Positions 16,698 through 25,224 of a stretch of DNA of 50,690 bases are shown one piece after another; within the stretch, counting starts at the first letter, position 1, and every line of letters starts with the position of its first letter. The notes beneath the pieces are model-generated. The model did no database searches and was not told the origin of the DNA. It saw only the letters and a list, made by a program, of their open reading frames with translations. The position numbers were made by a program, and so were the translations under genes. The DNA comes from Treponema sp. (GTDB taxonomy: Bacteria; Spirochaetota; Spirochaetia; Treponematales; Breznakiellaceae). The stretch spans positions 1 to 50,690 of the forward strand of contig JAISCR010000005.1 in the NCBI GenBank assembly GCA_031265435.1, given 5' to 3'.

Positions 16698-17666
16698 ATG
16701 GAGAATAAATACCGGTATTTTGTATTGTGTTTTAACCTCTTTCTTCCCCTGTTCCTGCCTGCCCAGGATCTTTCCGTCCCCGAAGCGAGAATCTTCCATG
16801 CCGAAGGGGGGGATTTTGTTCTCAGTTCCGGGGGACAGCGGACGGTGTATCAGGCGGAAAATCTGGGGGACGGGGGCCTGCTCCTCGCCGGCGGAGACAT
16901 TGTGCAAACCGGCGCGGACAGCCGGCTGGAGATGCAGTTTTCCCCTTCGGGCACGGTGATTAAATTGGGGGAGAACACCTCCTTCCTTTTTACCGATACC
17001 CGGTCTCTTGGGCTTTTCTACGGCAGGCTCCGCATTGTTTCGGTGAATGAGATTGATCCTGTCAATATTGAGGCAGGCTTTGCCGTATTGAGCATGAAGA
17101 ATTCCGATGTCGGTATTGATTACAGTATTGAACGCGGGGAACTGAAGCCCATGATGAGAAGTTACTGTTTCCGGGGTTCCGCAGGCATGACTGTTTCCGG
17201 TCAGCCCGGTCCGACGCTGAATGAAATGGAACTCGTGAGCGTGGAATTGAGACCCTCTACAACATGGATCGAAAAAAGGCCCCTGGAAGAGGAAATTGTC
17301 GCGTACTGGAACCGGAATCGTTTTTCCGGAACTCCCGCCATTCCCCTGTCCGAACAGGCAAGGGAAGTCCTGCAGAGTCCGGCGGAAATATCCGGAAAAA
17401 ATACCGCGCCCATCACCATTACCGTCAAGCCGGACTACACGCCGTTTTTTTTGACAAATAACTTCAAAAACAGCCTTATCGGTTTTGGCCTCTTTACCGG
17501 GCTCGGAGGCCTCTTTGTCCAGGGCTACGGGATGTATAGTTATTTTGCCGAGGGTTATTCAGACCGGAGTGTCCGTCTTATAACGTATGGTACTATTCCT
17601 GTCGCGGCAGGTCTGGGCATCATCCTGGGCAGTCTTTTTATCAATCCCAAAGAACCTGCTCCATGA
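16698..17666 (+). CDS. FecR-domain membrane-anchored protein
   Basis: 322 residues from ATG 16698. A signal sequence (YRYFVLCFNLFLPLFLPAQ) is followed by a FecR-like domain: VLSSGGQRTVYQAENLGDG, IVQTGADSRLEMQFSPSGTVIKLG and SFLFTDTRSLGLFYGRLRIV resemble the beta-rich repeats of that family. Near the C-terminus are two likely membrane segments (around 275-300 and 307-320: FGLFTGLGGLFVQGYGMYSY, PVAAGLGIILGSLFI). In spirochetes FecR-domain proteins are often stand-alone envelope proteins rather than anti-sigma factors. No sigma factor gene is adjacent. Its stop overlaps the start of the DUF2804 gene by ATGA, so the two are coupled. Confidence 0.75.
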   Translation: MENKYRYFVLCFNLFLPLFLPAQDLSVPEARIFHAEGGDFVLSSGGQRTVYQAENLGDGGLLLAGGDIVQTGADSRLEMQFSPSGTVIKLGENTSFLFTDTRSLGLFYGRLRIVSVNEIDPVNIEAGFAVLSMKNSDVGIDYSIERGELKPMMRSYCFRGSAGMTVSGQPGPTLNEMELVSVELRPSTTWIEKRPLEEEIVAYWNRNRFSGTPAIPLSEQAREVLQSPAEISGKNTAPITITVKPDYTPFFLTNNFKNSLIGFGLFTGLGGLFVQGYGMYSYFAEGYSDRSVRLITYGTIPVAAGLGIILGSLFINPKEPAP

Positions 17667-18691
17667 GCCAGACCGAGATCAATGCCACCTCATCGGTTCT
17701 GGATAATTACGGATGTCCCGAAAATTTCGGATGGGCAAAGGCTCCGTATTTTTTCTACGATCCCGCGCTGGTCTATGCTTCCCACCGGCGGATTACCGAA
17801 ATGGACAGGTATATTGTTTTTTCCGCTACTCACCTTGTCGCCTTTGAAATTATCGATTCAGGCTGGCTGGGCTATATGGGTATTTCCGTAGTTTCCCTGA
17901 AGGACAAGAAACGTTCAACCCAGGTTTTTCTTAGTGCGTTTCCCCTGGGGACCTTTGAAATGCCGCCGGTGAGTGAAATGGGATCGATCCGTTTCAGGCG
18001 GAAGAGTGACCGGCTTGATTTTGTTTCCATGGGAGGGGGCGCCAGGATCATAAAGGCGGATGTACTGCGTTTCGGCCACCACCGGAGTCTGCGGGGAGAG
18101 CTTGTTCTCCTCGCCCCCGATGATGCGGAATCCCTCGTGACCAATCTTCCCTGGCGCAGGGAAAAAGACGCGTTCCGCTATGCCCGCTCTTCTCCCTGGT
18201 ACAGCGCCGAAGGGGTTATTCAGTTCGGTACATCGGAACTTGTTTTTACCCAGGGGAACGCGTGGGGGATCTTTGAATGGAGCCGGGCCGTGCGTCCCCG
18301 GTCGGATCTCCGTTTTTACGCGGCTGCCTGCGGCATGGTGAAGGGATTCAGGATAGGTTTTTCCATAGGCTATGATACTTCCGATTCAAGCCAGGCAACG
18401 GAAAACGCCTTTTTTGTTGACGGAAAAATTCACAAGCTTGATCAGGTAACCTTTCATATCTCTCCGGGTAACTGGATGGATTCATGGCATTTTACCAGTA
18501 ACGATCAGCGCCTTACCATGACTTTTCATCCGCACCAGGAACGGGAGGACAAAAATCAACTGCTGCTTTATTCCACGAGGCGGCGCCAGTTCTACGGTTT
18601 TTTTTCCGGTACGGTAATTCTGGACGACGGCAGCAGCATGGATTTTAAAAATCTTACCGGTTTTGCCGAACGGAAGAAGACTCAATTTTAG
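17663..18691 (+). CDS. DUF2804-family protein
   Basis: 342 residues without signal peptide or membrane segments. I recognise the DUF2804 layout: an N-terminal CPENFGWAKAPYFFYDP, a central hydrophobic beta-rich body (SGWLGYMGISVVSLKDK), and a C-terminal RRQFYGFFSGTVILDDGSSM followed by LTGFAERK. No enzymatic function is known to me for the family. It is coupled to the FecR-domain gene through an ATGA overlap, which suggests joint function at the envelope, but this is inference. The last 4 bases overlap the 3' end of the convergent murE. Confidence 0.7.
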   Translation: MSQTEINATSSVLDNYGCPENFGWAKAPYFFYDPALVYASHRRITEMDRYIVFSATHLVAFEIIDSGWLGYMGISVVSLKDKKRSTQVFLSAFPLGTFEMPPVSEMGSIRFRRKSDRLDFVSMGGGARIIKADVLRFGHHRSLRGELVLLAPDDAESLVTNLPWRREKDAFRYARSSPWYSAEGVIQFGTSELVFTQGNAWGIFEWSRAVRPRSDLRFYAAACGMVKGFRIGFSIGYDTSDSSQATENAFFVDGKIHKLDQVTFHISPGNWMDSWHFTSNDQRLTMTFHPHQEREDKNQLLLYSTRRRQFYGFFSGTVILDDGSSMDFKNLTGFAERKKTQF

Positions 18692-20271
18692 GGGCTGTCC
18701 GGGAAGCCGCCTGTTTTACTGTTGTCCATAAGTTCATCCAGGGCTTTTTCCGTTTCGGCAAATTCATCGAAGGGTATTGTACGATCCCTGTAGATGATTG
18801 AGTTTTCGTGCCCCTTGCCCAAAAGCAGCACGAGGTCGCCCGGACGCGCAAGAGAGAAGGCCTTGCGGATCGCAAGAGGCCTTTCGGGAATGAGGAAGAG
18901 ATTTTCTTCCCGCCGTAACGCGCCTGTGATGCCCCCGGCAATTTCTTCAAGGATCTCCATCGGCGCCTCTCCCCGCGGGTCCTCGTCGCACAGGACGATG
19001 AAGTCCGAATACTCCGCGGCAATGGATCCCTGTTCGCTCCGTTTTTGCGTATCCCGCTCTCCCGCGGAGCCAAAGAGGCTTATGATCCTGCCGCCTCCTT
19101 TAGAGATTCTGTCGCGCAGGGGAGGAAATATTGTTTGAAACGAAGAGGGCGTGTGGGCATAATCTATGAGAACCTCAAAGGGTTGTCCGCGGTTGACGGC
19201 ACTCATTCTGCCGTGTACGGGTTTTAATTCCGCCGCCAAGGGCGCAAGTTCCGCGACAGGTTTTTTCGTCAGGCGGGAAACGACGAGTAATGCCGCCATC
19301 ACATTGTTCGCGTTAAAGGCCCCGGGCAGCCTGTCCCGAATATCAATTTCAAGTCCTTTCCTGTCCGTCACGGCATACCAGTTCCCGCCGGCGCCGCTTT
19401 CGATTGAGTGAAGCGAGAGATCCGCGTCAAGCCCGTGGGCGCTGAAACGCAGTATATCCTGAGCCGTTGCCGCTTCAAAGTAGGACGCGCTTGTATCGTC
19501 CCCGTTGATCACTCCGAAGGGTTCAAGATTTTTATCCGGGCTTTCTCTCTTGTCCAGGGCGCGGAAGAGATTTGCCTTGTCGTCCCGGTACTGTTCCCAG
19601 GTACCGTGGAATTCAAGATGTTCATGGGTTACATTGGTCATGACCGCCGCGTCAAAGCCTACATTCCCCAGCCGGTTGGTTTTGGGAGAGAGACCGTGGG
19701 AACTGGCCTCTACCACGGCATAACGGCAGCCGCCTTCCAGCATCTCATGGAGAAGCCGCTGTACCGCCGTGGCTTCCGGCGTGGTCTGATGTTCGGTATT
19801 GAACAGTGCTTCTCCGCCAAGGCTGTGCTGTACCGTGGAAAAGAAACCCGCCCTGTTTCCCAGAAACCTGAGAAGCTGCCAGATAAGGAAGACCGTAGTG
19901 CTTTTGCCTTCGGTTCCGGTAACCCCGGTAACAATGAGTTTTTCCGAAGGGAATCCGTAAAAGGAGGCCGCGATGGGGGACATGGCAAAACGGCTGTCCC
20001 GTGCGGCGATATAGGCAATACCTTCCTTCCTGCGGACGATATCCTTTTCGTGCACAATCGCTACGGCTCCCAGTTCAATGGCATCATCAATAAAATCGTG
20101 CCCTTCGCTGTGGAGCCCCGGCAGGGCAAAATAGAGACAGCCCGGTTTTATGTTCCGGGAATCGTATTCAAGGCCGTGGATGACAGTATCTCTGTCGAAA
20201 TCCTGACCTTCCCGGAGGCCGGCCTCTGTGCGTATTTTATCTGTCAATATATCCTTTAATTTTTTTTCCAT
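18688..20271 (-). CDS. murE: UDP-N-acetylmuramoyl-tripeptide synthetase
   Basis: 527 residues. MurE adds the third stem-peptide amino acid in the cytoplasm. Seen: the substrate region GLEYDSRNIKPGCLYFALPG, the ATP loop TGVTGTEGKSTTVFL, the carbamylated-lysine neighbourhood, AVMTNVTHEHLEFHGTWEQY, DYAHTPSSFQTI and SLFGSAGERDTQKR. The amino-acid specificity loop reads CDEDPRGEAP; enzymes using meso-diaminopimelate usually have DNPR here. Spirochetes such as T. pallidum are known to use ornithine, so ornithine is the likely substrate, but this is inference. It is the last gene of an AMMECR1-kinase-murE run, 7 bases after the kinase, with an AGAGG ribosome site. Confidence 0.93.
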   Translation of the reverse strand: MEKKLKDILTDKIRTEAGLREGQDFDRDTVIHGLEYDSRNIKPGCLYFALPGLHSEGHDFIDDAIELGAVAIVHEKDIVRRKEGIAYIAARDSRFAMSPIAASFYGFPSEKLIVTGVTGTEGKSTTVFLIWQLLRFLGNRAGFFSTVQHSLGGEALFNTEHQTTPEATAVQRLLHEMLEGGCRYAVVEASSHGLSPKTNRLGNVGFDAAVMTNVTHEHLEFHGTWEQYRDDKANLFRALDKRESPDKNLEPFGVINGDDTSASYFEAATAQDILRFSAHGLDADLSLHSIESGAGGNWYAVTDRKGLEIDIRDRLPGAFNANNVMAALLVVSRLTKKPVAELAPLAAELKPVHGRMSAVNRGQPFEVLIDYAHTPSSFQTIFPPLRDRISKGGGRIISLFGSAGERDTQKRSEQGSIAAEYSDFIVLCDEDPRGEAPMEILEEIAGGITGALRREENLFLIPERPLAIRKAFSLARPGDLVLLLGKGHENSIIYRDRTIPFDEFAETEKALDELMDNSKTGGFPDSP

Positions 20272-20278
20272 TCAGAAT

Positions 20279-22996
20279 CTACCTCTTCCTGTCCGCCAGT
20301 TCTTTTTTTAGTGTCCGTATTACAATTTCCATATCTACAGGCTTGGCAATGTGGCCGTTCATACCGGACATTATCGCCTTTTCTATATCTTCCTTGAGCG
20401 TATTGGCAGTCATGGCAATAACCGGGATGCGTTTTACGTCTTCCCTTTCCAGTTTACGGATCCGGCGGGTTGCTTCGTAGCCGTCCATGTTTGGCATCTG
20501 TATATCCATAAAGACAAGATTATAGTAATCCTGAGGAGAAGCGGCAATTTTTTCTACCGCTATTACTCCGTCTTCGGCCTCATCAATCTTTATGCCGGTT
20601 TCCGCCAGTGATTCCCGGAGGATTTCCCGGTTGATTTCCAGATCTTCCACGAGGAGGATCCTTTTTTCCGAAAAATCGGGAGTCTCGAGAGAAGGTTCCC
20701 TGGTTTCGGAAACGGCGGCCTTTTCAAACGAAATGACGAAATTGAAAGTTGTTCCGCCGTTGACTTCACTTTCAACAGTGATGTTGCCGCCCATCGCGTT
20801 AACCAGATACTGGCTTATCGCCAGCCCCATGCCTCCGCTTCCCAGCCGATCCGCCAATCCGGCATCGGAGCTTGAAAGCACTTCCGCAGTCCGGGCCATC
20901 TGGACGGAGTTCATGCCTATGCCGTTGTCCCGTACCCAGAAACCGACTGTCAGCACTGTTTCGGTTTCGCTCCGGGATTCCAGATAGAGGCCTATTCTTC
21001 CGCCCCGGGAAGTAAATTTGACCGCGTTCTCCAGAAGGTTGATAAAAACCTGCTTGAGCCGCATTTTGTCTCCCAGTACCGCTGTTTCCGGTATGCCTTC
21101 GGTACTGCATGTGAAATGTATTTCTTTTTCCCTGCAGCGGTGAGCCATCATATTTTCAACTTCCCGTACTGTTCCCGGCAGGGAGAAGAGTTCCCAGTGC
21201 AGAGTAGGTTTACTGTTATCGGCCTTCGATACATCCAGAATGTTGTTGAGCAGGGCAAGCATGCGCGTGGAGGCGATAACGATCTCATCAAGGTAACGGA
21301 GCGTCCTTGGGGAAGAGGCGGTGGTTTTTTTGGCGATCTGGGTCATGCCCACAATGGCATTGAGAGGAATACGGATTTCGTGGCTCATTCTGGAGAAGAA
21401 TTCCCCTCTGGACTTTACGGTGGTTTCAAGCTGCGCCGTCCTGTCCCTCACCTGAATCTCAAGTTTCTTTTTCATGCTGTGGCTGCGGATAAAGAGGGCC
21501 AGGATGATTATGCTGAAGAGACCCAGAAGAAAAAGCATCCAGCCGAAGATGCCTGCCTGCCGCCGCGCACTGCGGCCCCGGTCATCGAAAACCCGGCTCT
21601 TCCAGTGTTCACCGGCGGCATCAAGGTCTATATCGCCCAGCGCCTTGTTGATTATGGATCTGAGTATGATTTCATTATGGTTAAGGCCGAAAGAAACAGT
21701 ATAGGTACTGTCAAGGATTATATTTGATGTGTAGAGTGAACGTTCAAGAAAATTATTTACCAGCAGCAGTTTATTCCCCGTGCCCATGAGCAGATCAATT
21801 GCGCCCCGATCCAGGGCGTCAAAGGCCCTGCCGTAGCTGCTATAAAACTTTATTTTATCATGGGAGGGAAACCATTTCTGAAACACGAACGCGGCATCAC
21901 TGTCTGTTACGAGTCCTGCCCTGACATGGAAGACTTCCGCGGGGAGCAGATACTCAAGCGATTTTTTTGATATGAGCATATAGCGATCGCTCAAATAAGG
22001 ATCGGTACTGATAAAGGCTTTTCTCCTTTCGGTATGTGTCATGTCAATGTGTTCCTGCCCGTCAAGGCTTGTGCGCAGAACCGCCGTTCCCTTTTCGAGC
22101 AGGGAAAATTGGGTATCCTCATCTTCTTTCCGGCTGTTGATCCTTTCAAAACGCAGCCCGGTCTTTTCTTCTATCTGCCGCAGTATCTCTACCGCAATTC
22201 CTTCCCATGAGCGGCTCTGGCTGTTATAGGCCGAAACAGGATAGTTTTCGTTTTCCAGAATAACCGGAATGCTTTTTTCTTCCCTAACCCTCCGCCCGAT
22301 AAAGCGCTGCTCTTCCGGTTCCAGGCTTTTTACAAAAACATGACGCTGATACTCCGTAATTCCCTCTTTGTACATTTCCATGAAAAAAGCGGATGAGCCT
22401 GTGGCAAGGCATGCGTTGATTACCCGGACAAAGGGAGCCATCTCCCTGTTTCCGGCGCTAAAGGAAACGGGGCTGAAGATTAAAGGAGAGAAATCTCCGG
22501 AAATAATATCATCATGATCCGCCGGGGCGGCTTCCGTTATCGACTCATCAACCGGGTCTTGGGCGTCTTTCGGCGTAAAGGCACATACCGGGCGGCGGAA
22601 CAGCTCATTGCTCATGAAGTAGCGTTTGGCCCGTTCCTCCGTGGGGGTGAATTCTCCGGAAAAATCAATTTCCCCTGCCGCCATGGCCTCAATAAGACTA
22701 TCCCGCTCATAGACCGAAAGGACAAAGGGAATTCCGAAGAAACCGGAAAGCCAGTCGCAGAAATTCCGGCTGAAGCCCCCAGGTTCTCCTTCTTCCGTGT
22801 AGAATGTTTCGCTGTTGAGAAGGGCGCCGCAGCCAAGATACTCCCGTTTGGCAATGATCCGTTCAATGGCTTCAATATCCCGCTTCTCTACCCCCGGCAC
22901 TTCGCGGAAATCTGAGTACCGGGGAGGGACGTTTTCCCCCATTCCGTTGCAGCCGGAAAAAAGGATAAAGGGAAGCAGAAGCAGGAAAAGAGCCAT
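20279..22996 (-). CDS. BvgS/EvgS-like hybrid sensor kinase with two periplasmic binding domains
   Basis: 905 residues. The N-terminus LLLLPFILFSGCNGM looks like a lipoprotein signal with Cys about residue 16. Two family-3 solute-binding-like domains follow (about 40-230 and 240-470; the second has IPVILENENYPVSAYNSQSR and GIAVEILRQIEEKTGLRFER). A membrane segment lies at about 480-505 (GWMLFLLGLFSIIILALFIR). The kinase core has RMSHEIRIPLNAIVGM (His near 535), NLLENAVKFTSRGG, DNGIGMN and GGMGLAIS. A C-terminal receiver (about 779-900) has LVEDLEINRE, FMDIQMPNMDGYEA and IAKPVDM. There is no HPt domain, so a separate one is needed. It probably senses a small solute in the periplasm. The start codon abuts the AMMECR1 stop (TAAATG), with GGAG upstream. 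Confidence 0.92.
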   Translation of the reverse strand: MALFLLLLPFILFSGCNGMGENVPPRYSDFREVPGVEKRDIEAIERIIAKREYLGCGALLNSETFYTEEGEPGGFSRNFCDWLSGFFGIPFVLSVYERDSLIEAMAAGEIDFSGEFTPTEERAKRYFMSNELFRRPVCAFTPKDAQDPVDESITEAAPADHDDIISGDFSPLIFSPVSFSAGNREMAPFVRVINACLATGSSAFFMEMYKEGITEYQRHVFVKSLEPEEQRFIGRRVREEKSIPVILENENYPVSAYNSQSRSWEGIAVEILRQIEEKTGLRFERINSRKEDEDTQFSLLEKGTAVLRTSLDGQEHIDMTHTERRKAFISTDPYLSDRYMLISKKSLEYLLPAEVFHVRAGLVTDSDAAFVFQKWFPSHDKIKFYSSYGRAFDALDRGAIDLLMGTGNKLLLVNNFLERSLYTSNIILDSTYTVSFGLNHNEIILRSIINKALGDIDLDAAGEHWKSRVFDDRGRSARRQAGIFGWMLFLLGLFSIIILALFIRSHSMKKKLEIQVRDRTAQLETTVKSRGEFFSRMSHEIRIPLNAIVGMTQIAKKTTASSPRTLRYLDEIVIASTRMLALLNNILDVSKADNSKPTLHWELFSLPGTVREVENMMAHRCREKEIHFTCSTEGIPETAVLGDKMRLKQVFINLLENAVKFTSRGGRIGLYLESRSETETVLTVGFWVRDNGIGMNSVQMARTAEVLSSSDAGLADRLGSGGMGLAISQYLVNAMGGNITVESEVNGGTTFNFVISFEKAAVSETREPSLETPDFSEKRILLVEDLEINREILRESLAETGIKIDEAEDGVIAVEKIAASPQDYYNLVFMDIQMPNMDGYEATRRIRKLEREDVKRIPVIAMTANTLKEDIEKAIMSGMNGHIAKPVDMEIVIRTLKKELADRKR

Positions 22997-23557
22997 TTAC
23001 TTTTCTTCTCCAAAGACAATGGCGGTAAAGGTATAAAGTGACGCGTCGGGGGCGTCGCAGGAATGAGGGGGGAGCCCTGCCTTGACACAGATATAATCCA
23101 GGTATTCATCGAGATCCCAGCCCTGCTCCACCGGCACCTGGGGGAGGAGCACTCCCGATCTGCCGTGCATGGAAAGGTAAAGCCCGTGAACTCCCACCCT
23201 GACTTCCTGCGGATTGAAGCATTTTTCCATGGGAGAAAGCGCGGAAATTTCAAAATGACAGAGCGGAAATTCGGCGGAATTCAGCGGGGGGAAACGGGGA
23301 TCTCCAAACGCGGCTTCCACAGCCATGGCCTTTACCGTATCGAGAAGGGGGCCTGCCGCACTCATCCTGCCGATACAGCCGCGAAGCTGTGCCTGCTTGT
23401 GTATCGTAACAAAGGCCCCGCAGGGATAATTAAGGCTGCTCTCTCCGGGCGGAGGATCGCAGCGGCCCGGTCTGCGCCCTTCCAGCCGGGCGGCAACACT
23501 TTCCCTGGCGGCTGAAAGGAGCAGTTTTTTTTCTTCGGCGCCAAGGGAAAAATTCAT
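22997..23557 (-). CDS. amrA: AMMECR1-family protein (AmmeMemoRadiSam system protein A)
   Basis: 186 residues matching the AMMECR1 domain. Key stretches are CGAFVTIHKQAQLRGCIGRM, AVEAAFGDPRFPPL, EFPLCHFEISALSPME, GVHGLYLSMHGRSGVLLPQV and the C-terminal LDYICVKAGLPPHS. LRGCIG is the family hallmark. In many bacteria and archaea it occurs with a MEMO protein and a radical SAM enzyme; the MEMO partner here is at 38018-38896 and no radical SAM gene is present. The biochemical role is not established. It heads a run with a hybrid kinase and murE. There is no ribosome binding site: an extended -10 box ends 5 bases before the ATG, so the transcript looks leaderless. Confidence 0.9.
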   Translation of the reverse strand: MNFSLGAEEKKLLLSAARESVAARLEGRRPGRCDPPPGESSLNYPCGAFVTIHKQAQLRGCIGRMSAAGPLLDTVKAMAVEAAFGDPRFPPLNSAEFPLCHFEISALSPMEKCFNPQEVRVGVHGLYLSMHGRSGVLLPQVPVEQGWDLDEYLDYICVKAGLPPHSCDAPDASLYTFTAIVFGEEK

Positions 23558-23562
23558 GCTTT

Positions 23563-23571
23563 ATTATAGCA
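23563..23571 (-). promoter_or_regulatory. Extended -10 promoter of the AMMECR1 gene
   Basis: On the minus strand TGC-TATAAT, an extended -10 with a perfect hexamer, ends 5 bases before the ATG at 23557. A -35 is poor (TTCTAC-like), as usual for extended -10 promoters. A TATAGT on the plus strand (23583-23588) may serve azlC. Confidence 0.5.
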
Positions 23572-23599
23572 TGTAAAACCGGTATAGTAGAAGCGGAAT

Positions 23600-24481
23600 A
23601 TGCAGCGAACGGAAATATCAACGGAAATTCCGCCTGTAAATTTGAAGAAACCACAGACGGAAAGCGGTTCCATTCTCCTGGCCGCCCTTAAATTTTCTTC
23701 CCCGGTTTTTTTGGGTTACCAGGCCATTGGGATTGCCTTCGGACTCCTCCTTGTTGAGGCAGGCTACCCCTTCTGGCTCGCCCCCCTCATGGGGATCTTC
23801 ATGTACGCCGGGGCAGGGCAGTTTATCTCGGTGGGACTCTTTGCCGCCGGTGCAGGCCTGGCCGAGGCGGTGCTGGTCCAGTTCATCGTCAATGCCCGGC
23901 ATATTGCCTACGGCCTCTCCATGCTGAAGCGTTTCAGATCCCTGCCCGCCTACCGTTTCTACCTGATCTATGCCCTTACCGACGAGACCTTTGCCCTCCT
24001 TTCGAGCCTGGAAATCCCGGCCGAAAACGCGAAAACAGCCGAAGGTTCCCCTCCTGAAGAGGAAGCCTTAAGGAAAAGACAGGGACGTTTCATGCTTTTG
24101 ACGGCGATCCTCGATCAATCCTACTGGGTCGGCGGCTCCTTCATCGGCGCCCTTGCCGGAACACTGATCCCCTTCAATTTTGAAGGCATCGCCTTTGCCC
24201 TGAGCGCCCTTTTTATAGTTCTCATGATTGAACAGATCCTCAGGGTGAGGAAACCGGGAATTTTTGTCGTTTCCGCGGCCGCCGCGGTACTGGCGGTATT
24301 CCTGCTCCCCGGCAGGGTTTCGCTGCTCGGCGCCATGGCTCTTGCCTTCTGTATGATTCAACTGATCAATGCCGTTTCTTCGAAAGGCGCCGTTTTTTCA
24401 AAAGGCGCCGTTTCTCCAAAAGGCGACATTTCTTCAAAAGGAGACATTTCTCCAAAAGGGCACAGGGGAGGGGAGGAGTGA
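23600..24481 (+). CDS. azlC: AzlC-family branched-chain amino acid exporter, large subunit
   Basis: 293 residues, a multi-pass membrane protein. AzlC signatures are FLGYQAIGIAFGLLLVEAGY, MGIFMYAGAGQFISVGLF and QFIVNARHIAYGLSMLKRF, followed by YALTDETFALL. With the small subunit AzlD it exports branched-chain amino acids or analogues such as azaleucine. A hydrophilic insert (SLEIPAENAKTAEGSPPEEE, about 134-155) lies between membrane segments. The C-terminal tail is unusual: about 30 residues of repeating SxKGxx encoded by five 18-bp tandem units. The azlD start overlaps the stop by 4 bases (GTGA), with a strong GGAGG site. Confidence 0.9.
   Translation: MQRTEISTEIPPVNLKKPQTESGSILLAALKFSSPVFLGYQAIGIAFGLLLVEAGYPFWLAPLMGIFMYAGAGQFISVGLFAAGAGLAEAVLVQFIVNARHIAYGLSMLKRFRSLPAYRFYLIYALTDETFALLSSLEIPAENAKTAEGSPPEEEALRKRQGRFMLLTAILDQSYWVGGSFIGALAGTLIPFNFEGIAFALSALFIVLMIEQILRVRKPGIFVVSAAAAVLAVFLLPGRVSLLGAMALAFCMIQLINAVSSKGAVFSKGAVSPKGDISSKGDISPKGHRGGEE
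24375..24464. repeat. Five 18-bp tandem repeats in the azlC 3' end
   Basis: Five consecutive units resembling TTTCTCCAAAAGGCGACA run from 24375 to 24464, with a few changes between units. Each adds six residues of the SxKGx(V/I) type to the cytoplasmic or periplasmic tail, so gain or loss of a unit keeps the frame into the stop. Confidence 0.9.
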
Positions 24482-24825
24482 GCGTCAGCACTTCCCAGGC
24501 GGTACTCTACAGCGCCATCATGGGCCTGGCGATCTTCTTTTGCCGTGTCGCGCCCTTTCTCTTTTTCCGCGGAAACGGCGGCGGCAAGGCGCGGGAGGCC
24601 TTTCTCATCTTCGTGGAGAAGGTTGTGCCCCCCGCGGCAATGACCGTTCTCGCCTTCAACAGCCTTGCGGGCCCGGTAAAGGAAGACATAAGGCTGGCGA
24701 TCCCCGTGTGCGCCGCCGCGGCCCTCAGCGCGGCCCTTCATCTCTGGAAGCGGAATCCTCTGCTCAGCATCTTTGGCGCGACCGCGGTCTACATGCTGCT
24801 TGTAAGGCTTTTGCCGTTGACATGA
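24478..24825 (+). CDS. azlD: AzlD-family exporter, small subunit
   Basis: 115 residues with about four membrane helices: SAIMGLAIFFCRVAPFLFF, AREAFLIFVEKVVPPAAMTVLAF and a C-terminal SIFGATAVYMLLVRLLPL. The charged RxxPFxxF element at the end of helix 1 and the double-proline VPPA are AzlD features. The GTG start overlaps the azlC stop (GTGA) and follows GGGGAGGA, so the two subunits are made together. Confidence 0.88.
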   Translation: MSVSTSQAVLYSAIMGLAIFFCRVAPFLFFRGNGGGKAREAFLIFVEKVVPPAAMTVLAFNSLAGPVKEDIRLAIPVCAAAALSAALHLWKRNPLLSIFGATAVYMLLVRLLPLT

Positions 24826-24892
24826 AAGCCCCGCTATGACAAGATCAGCCCATGGCAATATACTTCCTTAAGCCTCGTACCCGGAGGGATGC

Positions 24893-25216
24893 ATGACTAT
24901 TGAAGACCTGAAGGTAACCGCGGCCCTGGCCCGCCTCAACCTGAGCGACGGGGAACTGGCAGCCGCTTTTCCCGCCTTTGAGCAGATGCTCGGCTATTTT
25001 GCCGCGATGCAGGCCGCGGATCATGATCCGGCTCTTCAGGGTGCGGGCAGGGAGGATAATATCGCGGGGGAAGCCCAGGTTACATCGGCTTATTTTCGCC
25101 CCGATCAGGGTCCTGAGAATGCCGGCCGCATCGATACCGCCGGTTTGGCTGAAACCATGCTGGACAATGCCGGCGACCGGGACAGCCGTTTTGTGGTGAT
25201 TCCCAACGTTCTGTAG
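24893..25216 (+). CDS. gatC: Asp/Glu-tRNA amidotransferase subunit C
   Basis: 107 residues. GatC opens TIEDLKVTAALARLNLSDGEL and continues FEQMLGYFAAMQAAD, the helical pair that wraps round GatA. The C-terminal LRPDxV-like region appears as FRPDQGPENAGRID and ends with DSRFVVIPNVL, the usual family ending. GatC stabilises the GatCAB complex that amidates misacylated Glu-tRNA(Gln) or Asp-tRNA(Asn). A GGAGG site lies 5-9 bases before the ATG. gatA follows after 8 bases; gatC, gatA, gatB and aspS form one operon. Confidence 0.93.
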   Translation: MTIEDLKVTAALARLNLSDGELAAAFPAFEQMLGYFAAMQAADHDPALQGAGREDNIAGEAQVTSAYFRPDQGPENAGRIDTAGLAETMLDNAGDRDSRFVVIPNVL

Positions 25217-25224
25217 AGGTAAGC

